A model generated the notes under the pieces. The model searched no databases, had not been told where the DNA came from, and saw only the letters and a list, made by a program, of their open reading frames with translations. The position numbers and the translations under genes were made by a program. Below, in pieces: positions 21,576-34,461 of a DNA stretch of 64,000 bases. Every line of letters starts with the position of its first letter. Position 1 is the first letter of the stretch. The stretch comes from Albugo candida (lineage: Eukaryota > Oomycota > Peronosporomycetes > Albuginales > Albuginaceae), in the NCBI GenBank assembly GCA_905220665.1, contig CAJNAR010000157.1, positions 530,504-594,503 on the forward strand. Direction: 5' to 3'.

Positions 21576-24500
21576 CATTATAATCCAATTACGTTCGACA
21601 GTCAGCACGAAGAAGATTCAACAAGTACAAGGTTATTGCATCGCCCTGCTTGGTTTTACACCAATGTATCACTTTGTCATGAGTGGTGCATAAATGACAA
21701 TGCGTCGTGTACAGGACGAAGGTAAGGAACCTGTTAGGGGGTTACATATGGATATAGCGTGGGTGAGGACACAGAATGCGCCGGAGGATAAAATTGTGAT
21801 GGCGTTTTATCACAATGGTGTCTCTGATCGTACGACTCTATTCACACGCTGCTGGCCTGGCATGCCATTTGATCTGCGTCTGGGATCTACATAGACACTT
21901 CCCAATATGTACGCCACTTTACTTCCAGATGGTGTCCTATTCTCTCTATGTTCCAGACCGCACGGTCAATTTTGAGAATGATATATCAGATTGTCGGCAT
22001 TGTCATTTTTAAAATTGCAAACGCTATACAAGGAAAGAAAGATTCTATATGGAAAAAACTCTGGTGTAAAAACTCTTCATGCCAACCTATTCATTGATAT
22101 GGCTCCTAAAGAAATCTATTCATTTGGATGGGATAAGAATATGATCTTGATTAAGATGCCACCTCATCGGAGACGAGTGCAAGCCTAGTGTATGATGTTA
22201 TGAGAGAAAGGCCTTCATGATAGATCAAAACATTCAGCAATGCTGGACGGCTTGAATAGTGTTAAGAGTATGTGAAGAGACAGAAGACGGTCTATCAAGG
22301 TGTTTTTCCTATCCTGCATTGAAGATTGCTCGAGTTATTATACACTCGGACGACAATGATTAGAGAGAGTAGGAGGAGTCGTATCCTTAAAGTGATAATC
22401 GTCGTGGACAAGTTACGGTCATTGTTAAAGTGTGTGAGAAGGCGCAACAACAGCACTTAAGTGACGAATCTGTTACGAATAGATTCGTAACAAGAGGAAG
22501 CTACGCGTCCGAATAGTTCGCGACGCGAAGAAGTCTTCTAGGCTTTGACTGGCTATTAATCAGGGAGGGGGTGCAAAATAGCAAAGGGTGTGTGCGTGTG
22601 TGTACATATAGCAGTGGCCTTATTATAATGTAACAAGTACAAACCATTGCTCATTGCATATAAATTATTATCATGAAAGTTTTCACGGCGGCAGCAAGTC
22701 CGTATTAGCGGAATCTAGTCTTCGCTTACGCCTAATATACTATTCATGGTGATTGTGCTGTCGGTCACATAATATCCCAACACTGAGCTTAAGACGATGT
22801 GTGCTGCATAGATAATAATTTTCCACGTGCGTTTCAGCATCGAGCTCAGGGCATACGCCTCCCTGCCGAAGTGATAAACGGCAGCAATCGATCAAAACGA
22901 GCATCTCACGCCAAATCCCTATCATCGCTTGTTTAATATAAGTATCTTGATACCAAACAAGAAGTAGGGACAAAATTTTGCTGGAATGTGATTTTTTGTG
23001 CTTGTAAATATCTGGTCAGAACACTTTCGTGCACAAATAGTACTGCTTGACTACCTTTCCATTAAGGGTAGAACATATCCGGGTATAATGATTTTGATTT
23101 TTTTGCAAACTCCTATCCTTGCACAGGCAATGGCCAAACTCATTAGGTCACACATTCCCCTTTAAAAGCGTGCGTACTTCTGATATCTATTTCACTATTG
23201 CATAGCGGTCTAGAAGACACCACTTGGTACGAATAATCTGACATAAAGCATGTAGACTGAGAATTTTTGTGTGCTTAAAAATCTAAAAAGCGAGAAGCAA
23301 AAGTATATAATTCATGTGTACTAAGAAAGAAACTTCACTACATCAAAAGCGATTGAGTATCTTTATCGTGGTCGGAGAAGACAAACTTTGATATCACATA
23401 GGTACAGCCTGCGTCAGATTAGTATGACTTGGCAGAGTAAACGCCACGAAATAAAAAGCATTTCAAATGCCCGCAAAAGAACAAATGCTCACCAGGCGGT
23501 ATCAAGTACGACTATTTCGACTGACACATAGTCTTCGATTCTGTCGATCTCCTACTAGACTATATGGACTTCGTGTCATAATATGAGGAGGTGATGGATC
23601 AGGAAATACAGTGAGGTTTGTGATATCAAATCATGTAACAGCTTACTGTCTCTTTTCAAGGCACTGTATTGTCCTTTAAAGCTAGTCAGCACTGCGCCCG
23701 ACATTGGCTGAATAATGTGGATCAAACCTCGCTTATTATAATATATTATGTACTCTGCATCCATAAATTCAAGAACGTACGAACCCAATTAAGATTCACA
23801 TGGCCCGCTTGTCCAGCTCTCCACCTCCGAACTCGGAGCCTCTAAAACATTCATTGACACTTCTATAACGCGATTCCGTGACGCAATACTTTTATGTTAA
23901 ATCGCCATCCTCAAGACATAGTTTGTCACCAAACACAAGGGCGCAGCATATGCTGGCAACAATTCATATTTCACTTCCATGCGCATTACTTTGTCGCCGG
24001 CAGAGTGCTCGAAATATTCCTTCTACGATGACAAGCGTTATCGCTAAAGTGACAATCAATAAAACGTCGCCCGGATGTATACACTCCATGATTTTGAGAG
24101 GTTTCCTTGAATTATTTGATAGATGCATCATTTCGTCTATTAAGTAGACCAAAGGTACTCAACTTTCCATTATGTCTTCATAATCCAGCTTTTACTTGTT
24201 CCTGAAACAACTCGCCAAATTCGCCAGGAGAGCCTCAATAGCTCCAGAAAACTACTCACTTCATGATAGTGAATTCAGAAGCATTCTAATTCGCTACAAT
24301 CACATAACATTATCGATTTTTAACTCGGCGCTTATAGTCGAAATTGAGACAGGATTTTGAAAATGTTTTTTTCGAGAGAACGACCTCGTCGAGTCTTTTA
24401 TAGTACTTAACGATTCTAGAGAATTTCATCCACCTAAGCAGCATTTAATTTCGCACGATCCGTACTAGAACTTGTCATCAGGTTTTGTTTTGTAGGCTTT

Positions 24501-27500
24501 CTTTCCATGCCAGCCGACCTGACATATATCAATAAAATGGCCGTGATGCAGCTTCCGCCGGACCATTCTGCCAATATATTACCATATATTTCTCTTGTAG
24601 TTCAACCGTTTCACTTTTTCCCTTCATCGTATCCAAAAAGAAACGAGTGTTTTTCGTCGAACGGTGCAAGATCGCGAGAATTCGCGCACGTTGACCAATA
24701 TCTTTTCACGAAATCTTTCGAGTCATTTTTATCCTAATCTATTAGCACCCCCTGGTCATTTTCTCTTCTTGAATGAAAATTGAGTTTGTTTCCAGTAACA
24801 ATCATTGACTTTATCTGTCCCTGACGAAAAAAATTAACAAAGTAAACATTCATACAACTTTAATCTAGTTGTACCTGACACTTTTCGTGTACTTCTAAGA
24901 AGCGAAATCTAGCCAACAGACAAGTCGAACGTTTCTACATAATTATAGCGGAGTTCTCTTGCTTCTGTAATCGTATATTTCGGTCTTGCACATGCGATAC
25001 AATACGAGTGTCTGTGATTAGTTTGCAGAGCGTCAAAACATTTAATGGCAATAAAAACCTTTTTTTGGCAACTACACAACATTTAGCTATACCACCATAT
25101 TTGACTGTAACAACGAGACGTAATAACGGTATTTGAGCTTTTGACTGCACGCATTCCTTCCCACTGGAACTTAGCTTATCACTTATTTAAACTTCCGTTC
25201 GCTAGCATAGTGCAAACAATGCAACTTCCGCACGGACGACTTCTTCTTTGAGTTTTATCTCACTTCTCGTTCCAATATGCATATCTCATTCAATCTTCGT
25301 CTTCTTACACTTACGAGCTGCCACACCTATGCCTTATTTATGGCACTCATATATATTGACAAGATTCGATTGTAGGCACCATTCCTGTATCCACTGCGTA
25401 ATAGAAATTCAACTTCTATGATTCAGTTACCAGACATCACCTCTGGTCTGTCAAATAATCCAGTCAATTATCGTGAAGCTCAGCAAATTAATCAACCAAA
25501 TCAAGAAACTATTGTATAAGAAAAGGTAGGCAGGCGGCCCTGATTCTTATGTCTACTCTCACCATACTTCACACGCCTGACTCCGTGGTGCATCCGAAAG
25601 AACGTTTTCAAGGCGGAATTTGGTTTCTTTGAGAAATACAAGTGAGAAAGTATTCTGCCCGATGCAAATATTCCATTATCACTTGCAACATGGGCACCAA
25701 TCATATGGTCCCTTGGATTAGTTTCCTTCACATATCAAAAGTCGGCTTCTTATACACTGATTAGAACAACTGCATCATGCTATCAGTGGCGTGTAGCCTC
25801 ATTCTATTTCTTTTCGTAGACCAGACAGGCTACATTGATGTCCCTTACTTACTTCTAATGATTACATGTTCAATCTAATATCGACGTTTGCATCAGCCTC
25901 TATCCGTGTTCCTCTGGGTATGTGAGGCCCACTTGAGACACGTCCAAGCTCTAAAAAAGATCTTATTTTTTATTCGACCGGTAACGAATCTACACATTCC
26001 CCACGACTTGCAAGTTTACCGAGTTGTGCTTGCTTGCTTTTCTACTCCAAAAAAAAGATGACTTACTGCTGCAGGCTCTTCTCTTAGCCTAGAATGCAAA
26101 CATACTCTGGTATCTATCAAATATCAGAGTACAGGGCGCTGTCTCCCCCCTGCAAAAATTTCCTTCTTCTGCTCTTTTATCGCAATCAAGTATGATTTTA
26201 TCCCTTACAGAATTAGTGCACTCGTGGAAGAGCCGTGCCTATCGTTAGTCCTCCTCGAATCCATGTATTCATCATTCAACTTCATTGAGCGCGATACTGA
26301 CTATATAACGTTTTGAAGGCGAGATGGTGAATGCATGAATCGACAAATGATCATTACGTGGGCTCGTATTGATGGGTAAACGCACGGGGACATCCCGCGT
26401 GGTGATATTAGGAAGCCAAGACTCATTTCGGAAAATTCTATAACTAGATATCCAGGACTTCTAGCATAATGATGTTATCGGATTAAATGTATCATCATCT
26501 TTACAGGCCAGATCAAGAATAATTGCTTGTGAGGATCTACATTATCTTGGCGAATATCACTAATTGACTATTCGATTTTTTAGGTACGTTGTCGCTCTTG
26601 AGTCACGTAAATTTCTTCGGGGTTTAAAAGCACGTGGATTTTCTCATTAAATGTCCATACAAGCAGAGTAATGCATGACGCTGTTTGTCTATATTTCTAG
26701 TTACTTACTTTGAGCTTCGTCTTCTTTGTCTTCATTGGCCTGATCCAGTTAAATAGTCCAGATCTCATGGAAATTAGCCTTAATATCTCTGCTTCTCATG
26801 AATACACATGCGCCTCTTGTTTCTTACCTTCAGCTTGTACTATTAACTGAATTTTATCCGGTGAAGGTGTCGTTTGGATGATTTCGTCCGGGGCTTCAGC
26901 TGTGCCTAATGCCACGCGTTGGATTTAGACTGTCATTATATCGGTAGTCAAAAGCTTATTGTGCCTTGATGCTTGGCTTGGTCCCTCGCGTCGAAAATCT
27001 ACATAACCAGTTTACGACTTATCCAGCTTATCCCAAGTTGCTCTTCATGACTCTTGTCTCATGGATTCCAGTGGTGTTGAAGACAACAGGAAGCGTCTAA
27101 GGCAACTTATACGCTTTTCGAGTGATGGGTGATCCGATTGTCCATTTGTCTCTCCTTATAAATAAAATCTTATCATAATGCTCCCTTCTTATTGAGTGTT
27201 GGATTAAAATTTTATGGATCGATCAACCAAACTAAACTGATCTTTAACGTCTGCTTCTCCATTAGCCGCTATGGTATCAACATTGCGATAGTGACCTTTC
27301 TTCTATCTTGAGTCTCTTTAATGTTGTCCGAAGAGGAGTATCTACTTAGCCTCACTATCAACCGGTCTTTGTCAACTTAGAAGAGACTCGGCATGCTACT
27401 ACTTAAGGCAGCAAATTTGAATAAGAAAATATGGAGTTTACCTCAAAGCATCGAAACAAACTTCGAACGGTAAGATTGATCTCATTAAACCTACTTTTCA

Positions 27501-29101
27501 TTCGTAACAGGCGATAGGATTATCATCATAACTGACCCTCGCTCATGTGGTTGCAGCATCTTCTCGTTCGAGAAAGCTCCTCCAAATGGTATCAAATTTA
27601 CCAATTATGAGAGTTTGACGTTGAAAAACAATATGAGAGTATTCAGGAAGAGAGCCCACACAATCAAAAATCATCGCTCTCCAAAGTTGGAAAGAATGCA
27701 TCGATGATATACATACAATCCAAATGAGCCCTGTAATATGAATGTGCTTTCTCTTCCCCATGCGGAAACCAATCGACATCAAAGAGTCTTTTGTCGTAAC
27801 GTTTGTGGCTATATTCTAGATGAGAATCTATGACCACTGCTTGCGGCTTGCAAGGGTAAGCTTGAGACCTTCACATACACGAGCAGCTTTTGAATTATGG
27901 CACCGATAACTCAATTTGCTTATACGACTAATCCAGAAGGCATCAAAAAGAAATTGAAAGCAATTTTCGAAATTAGCTGTTGGACCAGTGCTAGCTCCAC
28001 TAGGCAATAAGAATTGCAAGGTCATGCACATAAACACATATATGATGGGGTTTAAAGTGCTTCAGAATTAGATCCTCTGGTAGTTTCTATGATACGGCAA
28101 CATCGAGCGTATTACGGCGGACAAGAAACAATTATACCTTTCATATATTGGTTTCATATCAGCATGCTCGTTTTGAGAATCTTTTCTCTCACCTGCAACC
28201 TAATTTGATAAGTTATTACTGCAGTATCAGGCAATATTTTTACGTCAATCCGCACAAATGATTGCTTGTGCCAAATTCTACGCTTCAATTAAAAGTCGCA
28301 AAACATAATTGTCGTAGCACAAAAGTACTATGCTAGAGTTTTCCTGTCATTTGGAAGATTATTTAGATGTCGTCAGCTGGCTCGAGTTTCCGACAAGTTT
28401 AGGATGGCAATCTGTGGGTTCATAATATTGATGGTCGAAAAGCCTGTTTCTCATGCATTTATAAATGAGTATCCCGTTAGCATCAAAAATATTTAGTCTA
28501 CAATAAAATAATTTAATTCATTTGCCCGCTCGACTTCGATTCGAGGAGACTTCAAATCAGCTTTTAAGCAATGAGTTGCATTTTCAAATCAAAGTTGTAT
28601 TCTTACAGCCAGCAAACACCTGGCTGGTAAATCACAAAATGAATAATAATGCTATCGGTTTCGCTCAAGCATACACTCCAAGAGTGCAACACGAACCTTT
28701 TGTTGTTATATAAAATACTCCATCAAAGCGGCTTTCTTTGATCGATTAGCATACACAGTCTACACTTTTTCTTTGAACGAACATGTATGTCCAGGAGCTG
28801 AGGCGCAGTATATTGTTTTGAATCGATGAGGATAGCTCTAATTCGACAGTAGTTTTCGAATGAAAAATCGCGCTTTGTCCTTCATTCATTATTCTTGGTA
28901 CGATAGTTGCTGCATCGATTTATCAAGCCTACGCACAATTCTGGAGCTTGCTAATTTGCGCATCTTCAAAATCCTAATTTTGATCAGATCTCACATTATT
29001 TTTGTCGGCTGGGTAATCAGTTTCCGACTTCAGATTTACTGCATTCAATCTTCAACGCAAGCACCCCTCTCCTTTTTTCTCCATTAAACGAGAGGAGCAC
29101 C
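21576..29101. other. 7.5-kb region without a recognisable gene
   Basis: No frame exceeds about 90 codons and none resembles a known family. There is a short GT-rich tract near 22588-22600. The minus strand at about 27660-27860 has a protein-like open stretch (RYDKRLFDVDWFPHGEEKA), but it has no start or continuation that I could establish. The region may be gene-poor spacer, decayed sequence or non-coding RNA. Confidence 0.5.
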
Positions 29102-30928
29102 ATGCAGCGATCACACGTTCTTTTATTCCATCTGTTGCTACCCGGAGGAATCTATGTATCACATTATAGATCATTTGTCGCTCCCTTCAGTACTTTGTCG
29201 TACTTGGAACACCTTCAATTGCAAACCTCTGCACTATTGGATAAGAATGCGTCAATTTTTAACCGGGAAGAGATTCAAAAGATTTTGCAATATGTACCCG
29301 ACACAGTCCCTGACGGTGTTACTTGCACTAAAGTCAAACGCTGTGACCGGAAAAACGTATGTGCGATCATATGTGAGCGTGGGAGCGTACAAATGAAGCT
29401 ATGGGCATCTCGAGCGCTATATATTCAGCGCCAGGCCACTTACGAACGAAATATTTGCACGGCACAGCTTCCATCAAGTCACAACTCTGCCATTACTCTG
29501 GCTGATGTAAGATTTTTGGTCCATTAAAAAAGCTAATGTGTTGTGTGTAATCCCGTGATTATAGGGGTATGGAATTGAGGACCATGTCTTCGAAGGCTAT
29601 CTTCGATACATCAGCTGGTTACCTCTTCATATCCATACTAGCAACCAAGTAATTGTTTTTAAGAAGCTGCTTCGCAAAAGACGATGCATACTGACGATCG
29701 ATAATAGTACTTTTCTCTGACAGACCAACTGCGACTGGGTATTCGCTTCATCGAATTGGATGTTCATTGGGTCGATGACGATCTTCGAATAGCTCATTGT
29801 GGTGGCTTTCGATCCAAACTCATCGACAAATTTGTCAAACTTCTAAATGAAATTGCTAAACATTTGGGAACAGAGATCGAATGGGACTCCGAGACGATTG
29901 GGTGCAAACCAAGCCTCAGCAGCATACCGGCGAATGAGCAACGGTCGGTGAATAAAGCTCTGGAAGAGATTGCCTCCTGGTTGCATGCGACCGAAGATGA
30001 ATTTCTTCTTATTTTTTTCGATGATGACAATGATTTGGCCGACTGGAATAAAGTGAACAAATTGATTAGCTACATCAAAGCTCATTTTCCTGATGAAGAG
30101 ATCGTACTTCCGTCAGAAATAGCAGTACGTTAATTGTCATGAAATCTTCGTAGCGCACCTCAGCCCGCTCTTCTCCTTTTCGTGCAGAATCATCACGTTT
30201 GGCCTTCTTTTCGAGATTTAATGGATAAGGGAAAACGCATATTGTTTATGAGTGGTGCGAACTACTTTAGCAAAGGAGATGAATACTTGTTTATCAAGGA
30301 AAGTATCTGCAATTGGATCGAGCCGCCAATGCCTCTTACCAAATTCCCACAATGCAAATTTTCAAAAATCGGCGTTGGGCCGACAGACACACATACTACA
30401 ATTTTTCGACCGGAAACTAGCGAGATTCAATATGCTTTCTTAAATGCAAATGGTCATGTTGGAACCAATGATTTTCTGCTGAATGAAGCGAGCATTCCTA
30501 ATGCAATGACTTGCGGTGTTAACCTCCCTTCACCCGATAGTCTTACACCAACCCGACTAGAGAGTATGATTTGGACAATGGAGCCAAACGTGATTTGGGA
30601 TGGAAAACAATGTCTAGGTGTTGCTTCCAATTCGAGCTTCTGGCAGATAATGGAATGTAGTGACGCCAATGGCATCAGGGCGGCTTGTCAGCATCGCGAG
30701 AACTCTCGTATATGGATGATAACAGGCCTGCTTACTCACATAACTGACGCTTCTAAAGCTTGTCGTACACTAAGTCGTAAGATGATCTTCTCAATGCCAG
30801 CTTCTGGATACGAAAACAAGCTTCTGTATGAGATGCTCATCTCCAATCATCATCAACGTGTTTGGCTAAATACCCTGCGTCTTAAGACAACGCTCAGATT
30901 TTTCAAGCAAGAGGCCTCTATGAAGTGA
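29102..30928 (+). CDS. Secreted PLC-like phosphodiesterase (PI-PLC X-type TIM barrel)
   Basis: Four exons are inferred: 29102-29506, 29565-29648, 29708-30124 and 30188-30928, with GT-AG introns of 58, 59 and 63 nt. Splicing gives one frame of about 548 residues. A signal peptide is likely (MQRSHVLLFHLLLPGG). The joins recreate family blocks: LADGYGIED across intron 1, SNQYFSLTDQLRLGIRF across intron 2, and VWPSFRDLMDKGKRILFM after intron 3. ELDVHWVDDDLRIAHCGG is the barrel strand with the metal and substrate region of PLC-like phosphodiesterases. The family is common among secreted oomycete proteins, and extracellular hydrolysis of a phosphodiester or phospholipid head group is inferred; the substrate is unknown. 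The C-terminal part (CRTLSRKM, MPASGYENKLL) fits the usual tail. It is convergent with the FSH1-like gene 54 bp away. Confidence 0.82.
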
Positions 30929-30982
30929 CTATATTTGAATAGAAAAAATATAAATGATCACTTGACCATCATTTTTAAATCT

Positions 30983-31689
30983 TCAAACACCGCAAACTTT
31001 CTTAATTTGATCGGAAATGTGTCGATACATTGCCTGATACTTGATGACGGAAGGAAACTTGTGCCCTCCATCGAATTCGTGTGTAGATCTATACGGGAGA
31101 TCAGAGGACCCCCCCCCGATGTACATACGGCTAAGAGCTTTAGCTTCCAAATACAAAGGATCTTGAGGACTGTATACGTGTACTGAAGGCAAAGGGATCT
31201 CAAATCTCTTTCCTTCACTTTCAAAAAAATGACGAAATCTTCTATCACGTACAGGTATACCACATACACAAACGCATACTTTCCAAGGACAGGGCCTTTT
31301 CTCGTGTTTGTACATCGCCGTCAATAGAGTTGCGACAGCAGTCCCTTGAGAAAATGCAAGCACAGCATCAATTCCCCTAATAAGGAAACTTTACGTTCTA
31401 TGTACTCGATTGCTCTATCGATTGCATTGTATTCACGGCACCAGACCGTATCCTTGCTGTCTTTTCTATTTTGGACAGCGTACCACTGACGAAACGGTTT
31501 CAAATGGCCAAATTTTCTCGTAATCATTTTATCTTGACACTGCTCTTCAACGATATTAGGAGCATCAAGAAAAACGAACTCAGCACAGGCCTGAAGGTTA
31601 TTCCGGAAACCAGCTATTTGATGTCTCATAATTGACGAATTTGTACCGAATCCGTGCAAACAAAGTATACGAATTCTGTCTCCTGGCAT
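30983..31689 (-). pseudogene. FSH1/OVCA2-family serine hydrolase with a frameshift
   Basis: An alpha/beta hydrolase of the FSH1 (OVCA2) family. The N-terminal frame (31689 down to about 31383) has RILCLHGFGTNSSIMRHQI and FLDAPN. The C-terminal frame (about 31380 down to 30983) has the nucleophile elbow AFSQGTAVATLL, the Asp region HVYSPQDPLYLE and the His motif EFDGGHKFPS. The full catalytic triad is therefore encoded, but the two parts are one base out of frame at a GGGG run near 31378-31381. An 18-nt GTAAAG...TTAG stretch lies at the break, but removing it would not restore frame. It could be a real mutation, an assembly or homopolymer error, or unusual splicing. Expected length is about 235 residues, normal for the family. 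The gene start lies only 46 bp from the end of M1. Confidence 0.75.
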
Positions 31690-31912
31690 GACTGCGGACC
31701 AAATAACAAAACAGAGATGGGATAATAGAAAAATAGGGTACCGCTAACCAGCCCTCACCCTTATGATTACGAGTTCTGATTGGCTAAATAAAGCACCCTT
31801 AAGTTATCATTACGAGTTCTGATTGGCTGAAGAGATTATACTCATTTTAATATACTACAGACCGTTCGAAACGCGAGAGCTGGTAAGTTTCGTCATACCA
31901 TAACTCTTCGTT

Positions 31913-33850
31913 TTGCCAACCCTGACACAATTTGAAGACATCGTCGAAACTACTTACGCGTCTCTAGAAGAGGCTATATTAGTAGTAACCCGTCAATCTC
32001 AAGATGAAGGCTTCGTATTTACTTGCAAAAGAACAAGGAGAGTTGGAAACCGTTTAGACGGTGAAATCAAAGCTATGTGTCTTAAATGCTCTTGTGCGGA
32101 GAAAGCAACTTCCATGTCTCAGAAGCGTAAACGCGTACGTGGAAGCCGTGGAACAGGCTGCCAGTCTGCTTTGATGATTCGCCGAATGCTAGGACACGGA
32201 GACTTGGTTCACTGGATTGTTGAGGCCAATTAACTTGAGCACAACCACGAGCCTCTCGTAGATGCTGCCGTACATCCACAAGGCCGTGCTCTCAAAAAAG
32301 GATGAGCGACAAAATTTTTTAAGTTATCTTCGGTCGGGTCTGGCGCCTTCGCGTATCGTCGCACAAATGCGCAATATCAATCTCACGGTAACACCTCGTG
32401 ATGTGTACAATATCAGTGACTCGAAACGTAGGCATTTGTTACGTGGTAGAACACCGCTGACTGCCCTTCTTGATGGTATTGAATATGCAAGTCTTTCAGC
32501 GCCGTATCATACAAAGTTTGACGCGGAACGGTGACTGACTCGCCTCTTCATTGTCTCTACATCGGCGAAAGAACTTTGTTGCAAAATTAGTACTGAGAGG
32601 ATCTGGTTACTGGACTCTACTTACAAAACTAACCGTTTTGGACTTCCTCTTTTGCACGTTGTAGGAGTCAGCGCGACAAGCCAAATTTTCACTTTTGCTT
32701 ACATATTCTTGGCTGGAAAAAGATACGAGGACTACCTTTGGGCAATAAGGCTTTTGAAATAGACGTTCGTGAACTTCTTGGTGTCTCCAGTGAATTTTGT
32801 CACCGATAGGGAATAAGCTCTCATGAATGCGCTTAACGATGTATTTCCTGAAACTAACAATCTCCTCTGTCGCTGGCACATCAGTAAGAATATCCTCGCC
32901 AGGAAGCGCACGACGTTCGAGGCTATGGAGGCATTGAACGAGTTTACGGGCCGATGGAATGCGCTGGTAATGTCAGCAACAGCTCAGATTTACCAACGTC
33001 GTCTTACTGAGATGCAGGAGACCTTTCCGCGTCAAGTATTGACATACATTGAAGAGACTTGGCTTGCGCAGAAAGAAAAATTTGTGTCTGCTTATTTGCT
33101 CGGCAAACTGTATTTTGTCCATACAGCGACTTCACGAGGGGAGAGTGCGCACTCTGCGTTGAAGAAGTGGATTGCTGTATCAAAAGGCGAACTTTTGATG
33201 GTAGATTCTGCTTGCCAACTGGCGTGCGAAGGGAACTTGCAGCCATCAGAGTGTAAACCGCACGAGAGCGTGCAATCGCCGGTATGCAGTTTGGACAAGT
33301 CTTTGCTGGGGCAATGGGGTTGGTTTCGGTGGACGCGCTGAAATCAGCATCCAAACAATACAGAGACAGGGATGATGAAGGAGACTGTCAAGGCATGTTT
33401 GTCTCGAATTTCGGTCATCCATGCAAGCACGTCTTCCGATCAAGAGCAGCCGCAACACCGACCTGCGGCCTTTTTCGCGATGATTTTGACTGACATTGGT
33501 GGCCGTTCAGCCTTTTCGGGAGATAACCCTTGCACCAGCACCATATATAGACGAAACAATTAAACGGGTTCGCGAACAATACGACGAGGGTTCGACATAT
33601 CACAAAAGGATGATCCTCGAACACCTAGTTACCATCCCGGATGAAAACGTCCTAAATCCTTCAAATCCACGCATACGCGGACGTCCTTCAGGATCGACGC
33701 AACGCAATTTATCGCAATTTATCGCAATTTATCGCAATTGATCGCATTTTGAGGCGGTGGAGGCGTCTCTTCTACCGCAAAGACGATGTAGCAACTGTGG
33801 ACGAACAGGGCACAGCAGAAGACGGTGCATTGAATCTCGTAATCACGACG
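31913..33850 (+). pseudogene. M1 MULE transposase (stops and frameshifts)
   Basis: In order: a FAR1/FLYWCH-like N-terminal DNA-binding part (to about 32260, LEHNHEPLVDAA), then the MULE catalytic domain with LLDSTYKTNRFGLPLLHVVG near 32610, VTDRE near 32803 followed by a stop, and LLCRWHISKNIL near 32865. A SWIM-type zinc motif ends GHPCKH near 33412-33430. Then an AT-hook-like RIRGRPSGS near 33670 and a CCHC knuckle (CSNCGRTGHSRRRC) near 33788-33830. Stops at about 32232, 32753 and 32816 and several frame changes make it inactive. Confidence 0.82.
33700..33746 (+). repeat. 10-bp microsatellite AATTTATCGC
   Basis: Four consecutive units of AATTTATCGC, the last altered to AATTGATCGC, lie between the AT-hook and the zinc-knuckle parts of the M1 transposase. 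The expansion adds one to a few repeats in a spacer region of the old protein. Confidence 0.85.
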
Positions 33851-34390
33851 ATGCGGCTTGCTCAGCCAAAGATGAGATCTATCTTGATGCTTTGGATACT
33901 GTCGATGATTAAGAAAATGCTGGTTTGCGTCCTTCTATAGACCTTATCGCTTGTTTAAGCCAATCTTCACAATGTAAAACCGCTTCAATGATAACCTAAG
34001 AGCGCTGTATTTAGTCAATCAGAACTCGCAATCATAACTTAAGGGTGCTGTATTCAAGGGTGAGGGCTGGTCAGCGAAAACTGCGGGCTGGTTAGCGGCT
34101 CCCAAAAATTGTACCAATTTGATAAATAAATAAAAAAAGGGTATTGATATCCTGACAATTATTTTTGATATTCCGACAACTTTTTTTTAATTCATTTTTA
34201 TTTTTCATTTTAAATTACATCATGCCTACTTAAATTATTACTCCCACAACTTTTTTTGTAACGAAATAATGATTTCGATATCACGACAATTTTTTTTTGA
34301 AATTATTTATTTTTAATTTAGATTACGTCATGCCTGCTCAAATTATTACTCCCACAACTATTTTGAAAAATAAATAAGTTTACATTATCT

Positions 34391-34461
34391 AACTAATAGA
34401 AGTCATTTACGTCTAAGGCTAATCTAGTAATATAGATACCTTCAACTGAGCTAAACAATCC
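34391..34461 (+). repeat. Left flanking repeat of LINE-B
   Basis: Matches 37745-37808 on the other side of LINE-B with several differences; the best part is CTAGTAATATAGATACCTTC, then CAACTGAG and AAACAATCC. It is a long target duplication or two copies of a subterminal M2 repeat. Confidence 0.65.

Larger units (their letters stand above)
31736..34103 (+). mobile_element. M1: Mutator-like element
   Basis: The ends are inverted repeats: GGGTACCGCTAACCAGCCC at 31736 and its near-complement ending at 34103. Inside each end there is a second shared block (ACCCTTAAGTTAT, GAGTTCTGATTGGCT), so the TIR region is about 100 bp and internally repetitive. Inside lies a dead MULE transposase in plus orientation. 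A-rich flanks (gaaaaata and aaaaattg) may be the target duplication but are low in complexity. Confidence 0.85.

Noticed and set aside
27543..28037. Minus-strand frames of 69 and 79 codons and a third open stretch at 27660-27860
   Set aside because: The three readings overlap in different frames, and none continues on either side. Coding cannot be shown.
29756..30133. Separate small gene starting at 29756
   Set aside because: It is the third exon of the phosphodiesterase gene; the sequence upstream joins in frame through a 59-nt intron.
31385..31405. An 18-nt GTAAAG...TTAG micro-intron in the FSH1-like gene
   Set aside because: Its length is a multiple of three, so removing it does not repair the frame; it is also far shorter than the other introns here.
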